Shown here in pieces: positions 55,914-64,000 of a stretch of DNA of 64,000 nt. The stretch comes from Bacteroidales bacterium (GTDB lineage Bacteria > Bacteroidota > Bacteroidia > Bacteroidales > FEN-979). A program made the translations under genes and the position numbers. The notes under the pieces are model-generated. The model worked only from the letters and a program-made list of their open reading frames with translations. It ran no database searches and was not told the origin of the DNA. Within the stretch, counting starts at the first letter, position 1; the number at the start of each line of letters is the position of its first letter. The DNA is taken from positions 19,077 through 83,076 of the forward strand of contig JAQWBQ010000010.1 of assembly GCA_028706295.1 (NCBI GenBank), read 5' to 3'.

Positions 55914-56584
55914 GATGTCGCCTCCCGAATCAGTTTTGATATCACCTCACCCGCTTCAATGCCGTTGTCGGCCCAGGCATCAGCCTTAACCATTTTATAC
56001 AGTTCATGATCGTAACGGTACGGGGCTCCACCTACGATGATTTTTATTTTATGCTCCATCCCGGCATCCTGCAGGATCTTCCGAACCCTGAGACAACCGG
56101 TTTCTCCTCTTGCCGTATGGATCATCATCGACGAAATCCCGATCACCTGTGCCTTCCCTTCAATTGCGGCTTCAACAAACCGTTGCGGGGAGACGTTCAG
56201 ACCAAGATCGGTCACATCGATGGTCATGGCTTTCAGACAACCTGTAACAATTCTTTTTCCAAGCCCGTGAAAGTCACCCTGGGAGGTCCCGATAACCACG
56301 TGACCGATTACGTTCTTTCTCTGCTTAAATTTCGGGATCATTTGTTCGGTGACCTCGGCAGCAATCTGTGAGGTTATAAAATGCTGGGCCAGGCTTGCTC
56401 CGAAATTTTCGCTGATCGACCTGACCATCCTGTCGATGGTCGGGATAACCACCCTGAAGACCACATCTTCGGGCATCAATCCCTGATCGACCGCATATTG
56501 CACAGCCTGTAGTGCGCGTTCCCGGTCGGTATCTAAAATAGCCTCGGTGAATTTGCGGGTGGTGGCTGTCACCAATTCGTTCAT
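55910..56584 (-). CDS. Corrinoid (B12)-binding protein, MtaC/MtbC-like
   Basis: A 224-residue protein. The helical N-terminal cap domain (about 1-88) is followed by a Rossmann-like B12-binding domain with the base-off cobalamin signature D104-x-H106-x2-G109 (GTSQGDFHGLGKRIV), the ISSMMIHT segment and GGAPYRY. H106 is the expected lower axial cobalt ligand. In methylotrophic pathways such proteins carry the methyl group between two methyltransferases. Here only an MtaA/UroD-like partner (overlapping by 4 bp) is adjacent; no MtaB/MtbB-type enzyme or RamA-type reactivase is in the window. It starts 27 bp after the hybrid kinase 56612-58282. Confidence 0.93.
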   Translation of the reverse strand: MNELVTATTRKFTEAILDTDRERALQAVQYAVDQGLMPEDVVFRVVIPTIDRMVRSISENFGASLAQHFITSQIAAEVTEQMIPKFKQRKNVIGHVVIGTSQGDFHGLGKRIVTGCLKAMTIDVTDLGLNVSPQRFVEAAIEGKAQVIGISSMMIHTARGETGCLRVRKILQDAGMEHKIKIIVGGAPYRYDHELYKMVKADAWADNGIEAGEVISKLIREATS

Positions 56585-56611
56585 ACGTATTCAGTTAAGC
56601 TAAAAGGGGTC

Positions 56612-58282
56612 TTATTTATCCAGGACTTTACTGATTGATGATAACAGAACGGTGCGGGTAAAAGGTTTCGGCAGAAACGCGTTGAAGCCTTCCGCGAAGA
56701 GTCGCTTTTTATCATCCATACTGGTAAATCCGGTTACGGCAATGACCGGGACGGTGGCATTGGATTCGAATTTCCGGATCTGTTTCAGCGCCTCCACCCC
56801 GTCGATCCCGGCTCCCAGGTTGATATCCATCAGGATGACATCGTAGTATTTTTCATGGGCCATTTTTACGGCAGATTCCCCGTTGTAAGCCTTCTCGATC
56901 CTGAAAGTACCCTCCAGATACATCTCCAACAGTTCTACATTGTATTCGTTATCTTCAACGACGAGGACTGTTAGTATGGGTTTTTGCTCCTCCGGAGTAA
57001 CGACGGCGGGAACGGGTTCCATCATCTGCTGCTTCTCATGCCCGGTTGGTTCAGCCTGGAAGTCCGTGGTTATGATTTCCGGGAAGCGGACCGTAAAGGT
57101 GGTTCCCTGATCCGGAACACTATGTAAAGATATTTCGCCCTGGAGCCGGGTCAATATCCGTTTACACAGGGAAAGCCCGATCCCCAGCCCTTCGTAATAG
57201 CGCCCCTGACCCTCGCTGACCTGCCTGAAATCATCAAATACCTGGGTGTGAAACTCGGGAGCAATCCCGATGCCTGTATCACTAACCTCAAACACGGCAA
57301 ACCCGGATGTTTCGCCGGTCTCTTTTTTCACCCGGACCTGAATTGATCCCTTGTGGGTGAATTTGATGGCATTATCGATCAGATTGGTAAGGATCAGACT
57401 GGCGAACGACCTGTTAAAGCAGGTCAGAATCCCAGGTGGCACTGACACCTCAACGGCCAGGTTCTTTCTTATTGCAAGATCCCGGAAATCATTGGCAATC
57501 TGCTCCGCCATCTCGCTGAGGTTGATCATCTCCATGTCGGGCGGCTTTTTATCAGCTTCAAAAACGGCCAGGTCTACCATGTTGTTCAGGGTTTTTAACA
57601 ACCTCTTACCTGAGGTGTTGACCATATTTGACATGGTTCTGACCTCCTCTATCGATTCGGTGTATTTCATCAACTCCGAAAACCCGAGGATGCTGTTCAT
57701 GGGCGTGCGGAACTCGTGGTTCATGTTTGCCAGTAACGATGACTTCAACCGGGAAGATTCCTCGGCCTTGTCGCGGGCTACCAGGAGTTCCTGTTCGGCT
57801 TCCTTCCTTCTTTCTATTTCCTCTTTGAGGATCTCCTGATTTTGTTCCAGATCCTGAACCAGTTGTTGCAATGTCTCGTACAGTTCCTTATTTTGCCTGA
57901 TCAGCTTCTTCTTTTCGAGCGAGTTGTCCATGATGAGACGCATGTCGTTCTCCTCATAGGGCTTGGTAAAATAGTAGGTGATCATGCTGCCGTTGATCGA
58001 TTTGATCACGGCATCGATATCGGAATAGCCGGTTATCAGCATGCGTACGGTTTCAGGATATTCGACCCGGATTTTCTGCAGGAATTCCACCCCGGTGATC
58101 CCCGGCATCCGCTGGTCGGAGATGACCAGGTCGATGTCGGTTTTTTTCATGATCTCATAGCCTTTATCGGCCGACTTTGCAGTATAAACTTCGTATGTAT
58201 CGCGGAAGATGCTTTTAAACCCGATCAGACTCGCCTCTTCATCATCGATGTAAAGGATTTTGTTTTTTGTTTCGTCAGACAT
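56612..58282 (-). CDS. Soluble hybrid kinase, REC-coiled coil-HisKA-HATPase-REC
   Basis: A 556-residue cytoplasmic protein. REC1 has D56 (LVISDQRMPGITG) of the RpfG/HD-GYP-like type (YYFTKPY). A long coiled coil runs at about 118-178, then HisKA with H188 (ANMNHEFRTPMNSILGF), HATPase with SDTGIGIA and GLGIGLSLCKRI, and REC2 with D486 (ILMDINLGAGIDG). It overlaps the upstream REC-kinase gene by 8 bp and precedes the corrinoid-protein gene by 27 bp. There is no sensor domain of its own, so it integrates phosphate from other kinases or from protein partners. It resembles the 525-residue hybrid kinase at 34688-36265 in layout. Confidence 0.95.
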   Translation of the reverse strand: MSDETKNKILYIDDEEASLIGFKSIFRDTYEVYTAKSADKGYEIMKKTDIDLVISDQRMPGITGVEFLQKIRVEYPETVRMLITGYSDIDAVIKSINGSMITYYFTKPYEENDMRLIMDNSLEKKKLIRQNKELYETLQQLVQDLEQNQEILKEEIERRKEAEQELLVARDKAEESSRLKSSLLANMNHEFRTPMNSILGFSELMKYTESIEEVRTMSNMVNTSGKRLLKTLNNMVDLAVFEADKKPPDMEMINLSEMAEQIANDFRDLAIRKNLAVEVSVPPGILTCFNRSFASLILTNLIDNAIKFTHKGSIQVRVKKETGETSGFAVFEVSDTGIGIAPEFHTQVFDDFRQVSEGQGRYYEGLGIGLSLCKRILTRLQGEISLHSVPDQGTTFTVRFPEIITTDFQAEPTGHEKQQMMEPVPAVVTPEEQKPILTVLVVEDNEYNVELLEMYLEGTFRIEKAYNGESAVKMAHEKYYDVILMDINLGAGIDGVEALKQIRKFESNATVPVIAVTGFTSMDDKKRLFAEGFNAFLPKPFTRTVLLSSISKVLDK

Positions 58283-59555
58283 ATTCTGGTTTTTGTACTG
58301 GTAAGGTTATTAGGAAAGATGCTCCTGAATGTTCAAGGTTTCTTGCTTCGACCATCCCGCCATGTTCCCGGATGATGTTGCTGCTGATAGACAATCCGAG
58401 TCCCATCCCTTTTCCGACAGGTTTGGTAGTAAAAAAGGGATCGAACATTTTGCCCATAATGTTTTCGGGGATCCCTTTCCCGGTATCGGTAATTTCGATG
58501 GTAACCCAGGGGGATCCGTTGCTTTCGATCACGTTGGTTGTAATGGTGATCTGTTCGCGGTCGGTCATCTCCTTTTTCGCCTCGATGGCGTCGATGGCGT
58601 TGGAGATAATGTTCATTAAAACCTGGCTGAGCCGGGCAGGATAACAGGGAATCGGGGGAATCGGTCCGTATTCTTTGACCACCCGGATGCGGTTGTTGAT
58701 CTTGTGTTGTAAAAGCAGGAGGGTTGAGTCGATGTTTTCATGGATGTCGATCTCTTTCATATCCGCCTCATCAATACGTGCAAAGCGGCGGAGGCTTTGC
58801 ACGATTCCCGTAATCCTTTGGGTGCCGTTCACAATATTGGCGGTAAGGAGTTTCAATTCATCCATTCGTTCGCTGAAGTCGTTTTGTTCTTTAAACACGT
58901 TTAACTCCTGAATTTTTGATCCATCGCATTGCTCAAAGAGTTCCTCATACTTTTTCTGAAGTTCCAGGAAGAAGTCAATGTTTTTTGAAATACCGAGTGA
59001 GGAGGTGTAGATAAAGGAAATGGGATTGTTGATCTCATGGGCGATTCCGGCGGTAAGGACCCCGAGTGATGCCATTTTTTCAGAGTTGATCAGTTGGCTC
59101 TGGGCCTCTTTTAGTTGTGCCAGGGCCTGGTTAAGGTCATAATTCCTGATTTCGAGCAGGCGTTGGTATTTGCGCAGGGCAAGGTGGGTCCGCACCCGCG
59201 CCAGCGCTTCGGCGATCTGGAAGGGTTTGGAAATAAAGTCAACGCCACCGGTTTCAAAGGCGGTCACCTTATCGAAGGTATCGGTGAGGGCGCTGATGAA
59301 GATGACCGGGATTCCGCTCAGGGTCTCATTTTGTTTGAGGATTCTGCACACCTCGAAACCGTTCATTTCGGGCATGTTTACGTCGAGGAGGATGATGTCG
59401 GGTGGATCGTGTTCGGCCGAACGGATGCCCATTGGGCCGCTGGTGACTGCCCTTACCTTATACCCCTCTTTCTGAAACAGGTGGATGAGGACTTCTAGGT
59501 TAGCCGGTGTGTCATCCACGATGAGAATGGTCTCTTTGTTTTGATCGGCTTCCAT
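58275..59555 (-). CDS. Response regulator-histidine kinase (REC-HisKA-HATPase)
   Basis: A 426-residue cytoplasmic protein. The ATG at 59555 (MEADQNKETILIVDDTP) is preferred over an upstream TTG that would overlap the preceding gene. REC has D58 (IILLDVNMPEMNGFEV) and K110 (FISKPF). A coiled coil is at about 125-160. The kinase part has H173 (LTAGIAHEINNPISFIY), N box NAIDA, TDTGKGIP and GMGLGLSIS. This type is often controlled by phosphorylation of its own REC. It starts 10 bp after the CHASE8-type hybrid kinase and its stop overlaps the next kinase start, so the three kinases are likely made from one message and act in a cascade. Confidence 0.95.
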   Translation of the reverse strand: MEADQNKETILIVDDTPANLEVLIHLFQKEGYKVRAVTSGPMGIRSAEHDPPDIILLDVNMPEMNGFEVCRILKQNETLSGIPVIFISALTDTFDKVTAFETGGVDFISKPFQIAEALARVRTHLALRKYQRLLEIRNYDLNQALAQLKEAQSQLINSEKMASLGVLTAGIAHEINNPISFIYTSSLGISKNIDFFLELQKKYEELFEQCDGSKIQELNVFKEQNDFSERMDELKLLTANIVNGTQRITGIVQSLRRFARIDEADMKEIDIHENIDSTLLLLQHKINNRIRVVKEYGPIPPIPCYPARLSQVLMNIISNAIDAIEAKKEMTDREQITITTNVIESNGSPWVTIEITDTGKGIPENIMGKMFDPFFTTKPVGKGMGLGLSISSNIIREHGGMVEARNLEHSGASFLITLPVQKPEYV

Positions 59556-59565
59556 AATTTTGCTT

Positions 59566-62088
59566 TTATTTAAGATCAAAGAGTTGGTTCAGCGTTTCCA
59601 GGTTGAATGATTTTACGAGGGCCCGCAGCCGGGATGCCAGGTTGGCATCAAAAGGATCGATCAACCCTATTTTTTCCTCGAGCGCCGCGATATCGCCATC
59701 AATCAGGGCCTCTTTGATCTGCTCAGCGACAGCGCTGGGAATAGCGTAAATATCCTCTGTGTTGAGCGGTTCCGATCGCTCCCGGGTAGCAGGCGCCTCT
59801 TCCTCTTCCCGGCTGATGAACTTCACATCCAGCCGTTCTGCAATTTTCTCAAATATTTCGTACTCCCTGAAAGGCTTCTTGATGAATTCGTCGGCGCCCG
59901 ATTCAAGGATGTTCTGCTTGTCCTCTTCGAAAACACTCGCGGTCACGGCGATAATATGAACCTCTTTACCGCCGGGGAGATCCCGGATGGTGCGGATCGC
60001 TTCAAAACCATCCATAACGGGCATGAACATATCCATCAGGATGAGGTCGGGATTCCAGGATTTGTACAGATTGATGGCTTCGAGTCCATCGCTGGCTGAT
60101 TCAATGGCAAACCCCACTTTGGAGAGCATCTTGGTAAGGAGTTTCCGGTTGGCATCCTTATCATCCACCACAAGAATGCGGAGCTCTTTCTGGCCCGGCT
60201 CAAGTCCGATGACATTGCTTTTCCGTTCCCTGAACACCACATTTTTCTGATCGCCCTCGCTGATCTCGATGTAAAACCGGAAAAGGGAACCCTGTCCCAC
60301 CCTGCTTTTCACCGATATTTCACCCCGCATCATGTGTATATATTCCTTGCAAATGGCCAGCCCCAACCCAGTGCCCGACTGGATCTGCTTGCCGCTGCGG
60401 GTCTGTTCGAAATGCTGGAACACCTTGCCGATCTCCTCCTCCGCGATCCCGGCACCGGTATCTTCGACCTCCACGTATAACAGGTATTTCCCGGGTGGCG
60501 TTGCGACAGTCCAGGCTCTGAGGATGATGCCTCCCTCGGTGGTGAACTTGACCGCGTTGCTCAACAGGTTGATGATTATCTGTCTGATTTTCCCTTCATC
60601 TGCGTCGACTATCCTGGGAACAGTTTCCGCTATTTCGAGCATCAGGTACAGTTTCTTCTCATCGGTTTTTGTGCGGAAGAGGGTGCCGACCTCTTCAAGC
60701 AGGCCGGGCAGGTTAAAGGTGATGCTGTTAAGCTGGATCCTACCCGCTTCGATTTTCGACATTTCAAGAATGTTGTTGATCAGGGCAAGCAGGTGCTCCC
60801 CGCTTGAATTGATGATGGCAATATTTTCGCGCTGATCCTCCGAAAGCGTCAGATCCTTTTCCATCAGCTGGGAGAAGCCCAGGATGGCGTTGAGGGGGGT
60901 TCTGATTTCGTGCGACATGTTGGCCAGGAAAATGCTCTTTGCCTTATTTGCAAAAACTGCGGCTTCTTTTTCCACCTGAAGTTTCTCGATCCGTTTTTGT
61001 TCCGAGATATCCTCAAAGATCCCGACACCGCCGATGATCCGGTTTTTATCCGAAAACAAGGGTGTGTATATCGCCCTGATGAACGTGGTCACCCCGCTTG
61101 TGGTAGAGGTATAATTACCGGTGAAGGTCGCTGGTTCCCCGTGCAACGACCGGTCGAAGACTTTCAGCATCTCCTTGTCGTGGATTGTGTTGTACAGGTT
61201 TTTCCCGAGGATTTCCTCCTTGTGAAGGCTGAATATTTCCTCATGCCCTTTGTTTACTGTGGATATCGTACCGTCCGGTCCGTAATGAATGAAGCCGAAT
61301 GGTGCGTTGTCGAGGATCAGATTCAGTTTCTCATTAGAGATCCGGATCTCGCGGGCGGCCATGACAGACTCCTGTTCGCGGAGTCTAATTTGTTCCAGCA
61401 TCTCATTAAACCGGTCATACAGAATCCCGATCTCATCGTCTCCCTCGCGGGGAATCCGGAGCGAATAATCCCCGCTCCGGGAGATCACATCCGTGAATTC
61501 AGTCAGTTTTAAGATCGGTTTTGAAATAAATCCCTGCAGGTAACTGGTCAGAAAGTAGCTCAGGGTGACCAGGATAACCATCACCAACAGCAGTAACCCA
61601 ACATACTCCCTTATCTGACGATCGAGCAGGTCGGTCGAGGCAATCAGGAGGATGGTTCCGAAATGCCGCGACTGGTAATGGATGGGCTCCGCCACAAAAA
61701 GGTATCTCCCGGTATAACCCGATACAATCTTTTTGGGATCGATCACCCCGGGAAAGGTAGTCTTTTTTGGGTCGAACCGTGCAACGAGAGAATCCTTCTC
61801 ATTGAAGAGGAGCGCTGCTGAAACCTCCGGAACTGATTTGACCTTGCGAAGCACATCGGAAGCGCCTTCAGGATCAGAAAAGGCAAGGGGCGATATGCAG
61901 TATTCACCGATCAGCCGTGCGTGGAGGTGCATGCTGTTTTCGAGATCGCCCTTATAGTCCCGGATGCCCCAGGTGATCAGCAGTGAAAATGCAATGAGGA
62001 TCACAAGAAGCAAAACCACCAGAACCAGAAAGATCAATTTGTGTTTTATCGAGAGCCTTGAAATGAACCCTTTGCTGATCCTGATCAT
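59566..62088 (-). CDS. Membrane hybrid histidine kinase with CHASE8-like sensor
   Basis: An 840-residue protein. TM1 at about 18-40. A ~115-residue periplasmic domain (45-160) has CHASE8 features (LHARLIGEYCISPLAFSDPEGA, SVPEVSAALLFNEKDSLVARF). TM2 at about 163-182, HAMP at about 183-240, PAS at about 250-365, HisKA with H393 (ANMSHEIRTPLNAILGF), HATPase (EDTGAGIA, GTGLGLAICKEY), REC with D686 (LILMDMFMPVMDG), and a C-terminal helical tail (about 775-840) seen in many such hybrids. CHASE8 kinases in Bacteroidota commonly sit next to YfiR-like periplasmic proteins, as here, suggesting YfiR-type control of the sensor. Confidence 0.94.
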   Translation of the reverse strand: MIRISKGFISRLSIKHKLIFLVLVVLLLVILIAFSLLITWGIRDYKGDLENSMHLHARLIGEYCISPLAFSDPEGASDVLRKVKSVPEVSAALLFNEKDSLVARFDPKKTTFPGVIDPKKIVSGYTGRYLFVAEPIHYQSRHFGTILLIASTDLLDRQIREYVGLLLLVMVILVTLSYFLTSYLQGFISKPILKLTEFTDVISRSGDYSLRIPREGDDEIGILYDRFNEMLEQIRLREQESVMAAREIRISNEKLNLILDNAPFGFIHYGPDGTISTVNKGHEEIFSLHKEEILGKNLYNTIHDKEMLKVFDRSLHGEPATFTGNYTSTTSGVTTFIRAIYTPLFSDKNRIIGGVGIFEDISEQKRIEKLQVEKEAAVFANKAKSIFLANMSHEIRTPLNAILGFSQLMEKDLTLSEDQRENIAIINSSGEHLLALINNILEMSKIEAGRIQLNSITFNLPGLLEEVGTLFRTKTDEKKLYLMLEIAETVPRIVDADEGKIRQIIINLLSNAVKFTTEGGIILRAWTVATPPGKYLLYVEVEDTGAGIAEEEIGKVFQHFEQTRSGKQIQSGTGLGLAICKEYIHMMRGEISVKSRVGQGSLFRFYIEISEGDQKNVVFRERKSNVIGLEPGQKELRILVVDDKDANRKLLTKMLSKVGFAIESASDGLEAINLYKSWNPDLILMDMFMPVMDGFEAIRTIRDLPGGKEVHIIAVTASVFEEDKQNILESGADEFIKKPFREYEIFEKIAERLDVKFISREEEEAPATRERSEPLNTEDIYAIPSAVAEQIKEALIDGDIAALEEKIGLIDPFDANLASRLRALVKSFNLETLNQLFDLK

Positions 62089-62184
62089 ATTCTGGTTAAT
62101 TAATGGTTATCCTGTATTGAATTGATTAAGCTGTATAAAATTAATCAGAAAACACTCTTTTTGTTCACGATCCGTAAAAAATTC

Positions 62185-62730
62185 TCAGATATTCACCGGA
62201 TCAACTATCCGTGCAACACGCAGGAGTCTATAATCAATGTTAAAGCCAGTCGATTTCATGGCTTTCTGGTTGATCTCAAACCGGAGTTTCCCGTCCAGGT
62301 TAAAAAAATTGATGATACATCCGGCGCTGGCATACCCATCCGTATCTCCGACTGTAAGCACAGGTAGTTTTTTTACCCGGGCGAGTATCTTCTCCAGGAT
62401 TGATTTTTTCATCTGTGGCAGGTAGAGCATCTGACACTCGGTCAACTGACTGATATCACTGAGATTTACCACTTTCACCACCCGTTCCTTGATCCTATGA
62501 TTCCGGTAAACATCGCGGATTACATCCCCGAACTCCGGGTCATCAAGAACCGCGATGACAAACGGACTGGTCGAAGCCGCGGTATTATTCCCGGGCCAGT
62601 CGATGAAGAGCGCGATCTTTTCGAGCGCCACAGCTTTTAATTCAAATTCGGTAGTTTGTGTATATCCAGTCACGCTGAAGAACAGGATCATATACCAAAT
62701 CGCCTGTATTTTAACCATTCTGAGAGTCAT
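62185..62730 (-). CDS. YfiR/HmsC-like periplasmic protein (DUF4154)
   Basis: A 181-residue exported protein with an N-terminal signal (IWYMILFFSVTGYTQ). The family pattern is clear: ELKAVALEKIALFIDWP, FVIAVLDDPEFGDVI, CQMLYLP, LPVLTVGDTDGYASAGCIINFF, and DGKLRFEINQKAMKSTGFNIDYRLL. Two cysteines (C99, C138) could form the disulfide known in YfiR. In Pseudomonas YfiR represses a CHASE8 diguanylate cyclase; here the adjacent CHASE8-type protein is a histidine kinase, so an analogous repressor role in the periplasm is inferred. It lies between the TonB-dependent receptor gene (53 bp) and the kinase gene (96 bp). An in-frame ATG four codons on (MVKIQ) is an equally good start. Confidence 0.92.
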   Translation of the reverse strand: MTLRMVKIQAIWYMILFFSVTGYTQTTEFELKAVALEKIALFIDWPGNNTAASTSPFVIAVLDDPEFGDVIRDVYRNHRIKERVVKVVNLSDISQLTECQMLYLPQMKKSILEKILARVKKLPVLTVGDTDGYASAGCIINFFNLDGKLRFEINQKAMKSTGFNIDYRLLRVARIVDPVNI

Positions 62731-62783
62731 TTTTCCGATAATCGTTGATCATTTTTCGTAGATCCGGTTGCAGCCAAAGTGCT

Positions 62784-64000
62784 TTATCTGAAAGTCAATT
62801 TCAGGCCTGCCATAAAGGAGAAACCCGTGTTGATGAACTGCCAGGGCATGGTGTACCGGTTATTGGTCAGGTTGTAGCACTGGGCAAAACATTCCAGTTC
62901 GTATGATTCGCCCCTGGCAATACGTTGGGCCAGGTAGGCATTGATCAAAATTCCGGGAATGTATTTTGTCCTTGAGGATTTTGATGTGCCGTCGTAAAAG
63001 CCACCGTTGTACCCAAGTGTCGGAACGATGGAGAGTCCGAACGGGGCATGGTAATCGAGCCCGCAGTTGACCACGATGGAGGGCGCAAACGGGATCTCGA
63101 CGATGTTCTGATCGGGATTGGAATCGTTTTTAATGTCGGTCATCATATAGGTGGCATTGGCGAACCACGAAAGCGAGGACCCGATTTTTTGGGTGATCTC
63201 CACTTCACCTCCCATGGAAGCCGACCGGGTGTTGATCGATTGGGATTGCGAAGGGTTCTGGCTTACGACATTATCCACGATGGCATCGTTAACCAGCGTA
63301 TAGAACAGTCTCAGTCCTGCTTTCAGGGTGGAGGTAAAACTGCCTTCCAGTCCGGCATCGATACCGAGACCGCTTTCCGGCTTCAGTCCGGGATTGGGAA
63401 GTTGGCCGTTGCGGCCGGGCACTTTGAAATCGCTCATGGAGATCGTCCCGCTGGTTGATTTGAGGCCCGGTGGCGCAAAGCTGCTCCCGGCGTTGGCATA
63501 TACTGCAAACATTTTGCTGATGGTGTAACGGATCCCGGCGCTCCATAGAAGCCGGTTCCAGGTTCTTTTCGACTGCTCCGGTGACTGGCAGTTTACCAGG
63601 GCAATGAGGTTCTGTACCCAGGCATACCGCAGACCTCCTCTGAGCAGGAGTCCTTTTACCGGTCGCCACTCCTCCTGGGCATACACGCCAACCTGGGAGG
63701 AGGTCGCCCGGGTGCCGTAAATTCTGTAACCAACCAGCGGGTCGGTCCAGGTGGTGTAATCGGCGCCCTGGTAATCGGCGCCCACACTCAGCGCGCTCTG
63801 CTTCCCGTGCATCCAGGTCAGCGAAAGATCGGCAGGGACGATGAGTTGTGTCACTCCGTTATCTGATTTCAGCGTATCGATTACACCGTAAACGCTTTCC
63901 TGCCAGGTGCGGTCGTAGGATCGCAACCCGATATGAGACTGCAGATGCAGTTTGCGGTTCAACGTAACATCGTACCCCGCGTTCAGCGTCCCGTAATCAT
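62784..64000 (-). CDS. TonB-dependent receptor, C-terminal part
   Basis: The frame is open to the window edge, so the gene is cut at its 5' end (N-terminal plug and signal lie beyond 64000); 405 residues are seen. The segment is the barrel of an outer-membrane TonB-dependent receptor: alternating beta strands (TLKAGLRLFYTLVNDAIVD, GGEVEITQKIGSSLSWFANA), SAGIRYTISKMFAVYANAGSSF, LPNPGLKPESGLGIDAGLEG, and the terminal strand FSFMAGLKLTFR. It probably imports a chelated nutrient such as a siderophore or cobalamin-like compound, but the ligand cannot be deduced. It is followed by the YfiR-like and CHASE8 kinase genes, a trio often linked in Bacteroidota. Internal TTG or ATG codons are not used as starts. 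Confidence 0.92.
   Translation of the reverse strand, partial: DYGTLNAGYDVTLNRKLHLQSHIGLRSYDRTWQESVYGVIDTLKSDNGVTQLIVPADLSLTWMHGKQSALSVGADYQGADYTTWTDPLVGYRIYGTRATSSQVGVYAQEEWRPVKGLLLRGGLRYAWVQNLIALVNCQSPEQSKRTWNRLLWSAGIRYTISKMFAVYANAGSSFAPPGLKSTSGTISMSDFKVPGRNGQLPNPGLKPESGLGIDAGLEGSFTSTLKAGLRLFYTLVNDAIVDNVVSQNPSQSQSINTRSASMGGEVEITQKIGSSLSWFANATYMMTDIKNDSNPDQNIVEIPFAPSIVVNCGLDYHAPFGLSIVPTLGYNGGFYDGTSKSSRTKYIPGILINAYLAQRIARGESYELECFAQCYNLTNNRYTMPWQFINTGFSFMAGLKLTFR

Noticed and set aside
49518..56584. Complete methanol or methylamine methyltransferase system
   Set aside because: Only the corrinoid protein, UroD-like protein and DUF1638 are present; no MtaB/MtbB/MttB-type enzyme or RamA-type protein was found, and the UroD-like zinc site looks defective.
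59556..59579. TTG start for the REC-kinase gene at 59579
   Set aside because: It would overlap the preceding gene; the ATG at 59555 begins directly before the REC domain and has normal spacing.

Overview
The window reads as a chromosomal stretch of a Bacteroidota (Bacteroidales-like), probably environmental and anaerobic, bacterium. Support: many secreted proteins end in a type IX secretion (T9SS) type A sorting domain, giant PKD-like repeat adhesins are present, promoter-like TAnnTTTG (-7) boxes occur, and there is a TonB-dependent receptor, a DUF1638/corrinoid module and an archaemetzincin. GC content looks close to 50%. I saw no rRNA, tRNA, CRISPR array, IS element or phage gene.

Layout. 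1-18.4 kb: two adjacent paralogous giant surface-protein genes on the minus strand (the first runs off the window) built from dozens of ~85-residue PKD-like domains in a conserved higher-order order. 18.7-22.7 kb: small secreted or lipoprotein genes (M48 metalloprotease, unknown lipoprotein, a small T9SS cargo protein, an Omp28-like protein). 23.2-32.1 kb, plus strand: a signalling locus (solute-binding/GcvH-like fusion protein, membrane sensor kinase with periplasmic heme-type cysteine motifs, NtrC-type sigma-54 activator), then an archaemetzincin and a tricorn-type S41 protease. 32.2-34.4 kb: periplasmic cyclophilin and a C10 (streptopain) protease with a T9SS tail. 34.7-39.3 kb: a three-gene phosphorelay operon. 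39.4-42.9 kb: another PKD-containing T9SS protein. 42.9-49.3 kb: an operon of two different GAPDH-type enzymes flanking a 1365-residue protein that has the ATP-grasp and phosphohistidine domains of pyruvate phosphate dikinase but not its PEP/pyruvate barrel. 49.5-64 kb: one long minus-strand run, TonB receptor - YfiR-like protein - CHASE8-type hybrid kinase - REC/kinase - hybrid kinase - corrinoid-binding protein - MtaA/UroD-like protein - DUF1638 - two multi-PAS kinases.

How the genes fit together. The last run is the most unusual part. A corrinoid/methyltransferase-like trio, joined by 4-base ATGA overlaps to each other and to a GAF/PAS histidine kinase, sits between cytoplasmic and membrane kinases, with no substrate-specific methyltransferase or corrinoid reactivase visible nearby. 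In the UroD-like member two of the three MtaA zinc ligands appear to be missing. This suggests a corrinoid- or methyl-state-responsive signalling system rather than a plain catabolic pathway; that is inference. The 23-28 kb locus is a second candidate for an undescribed sensing system. Eight histidine kinases in 40 kb point to a lifestyle with heavy environmental sensing.
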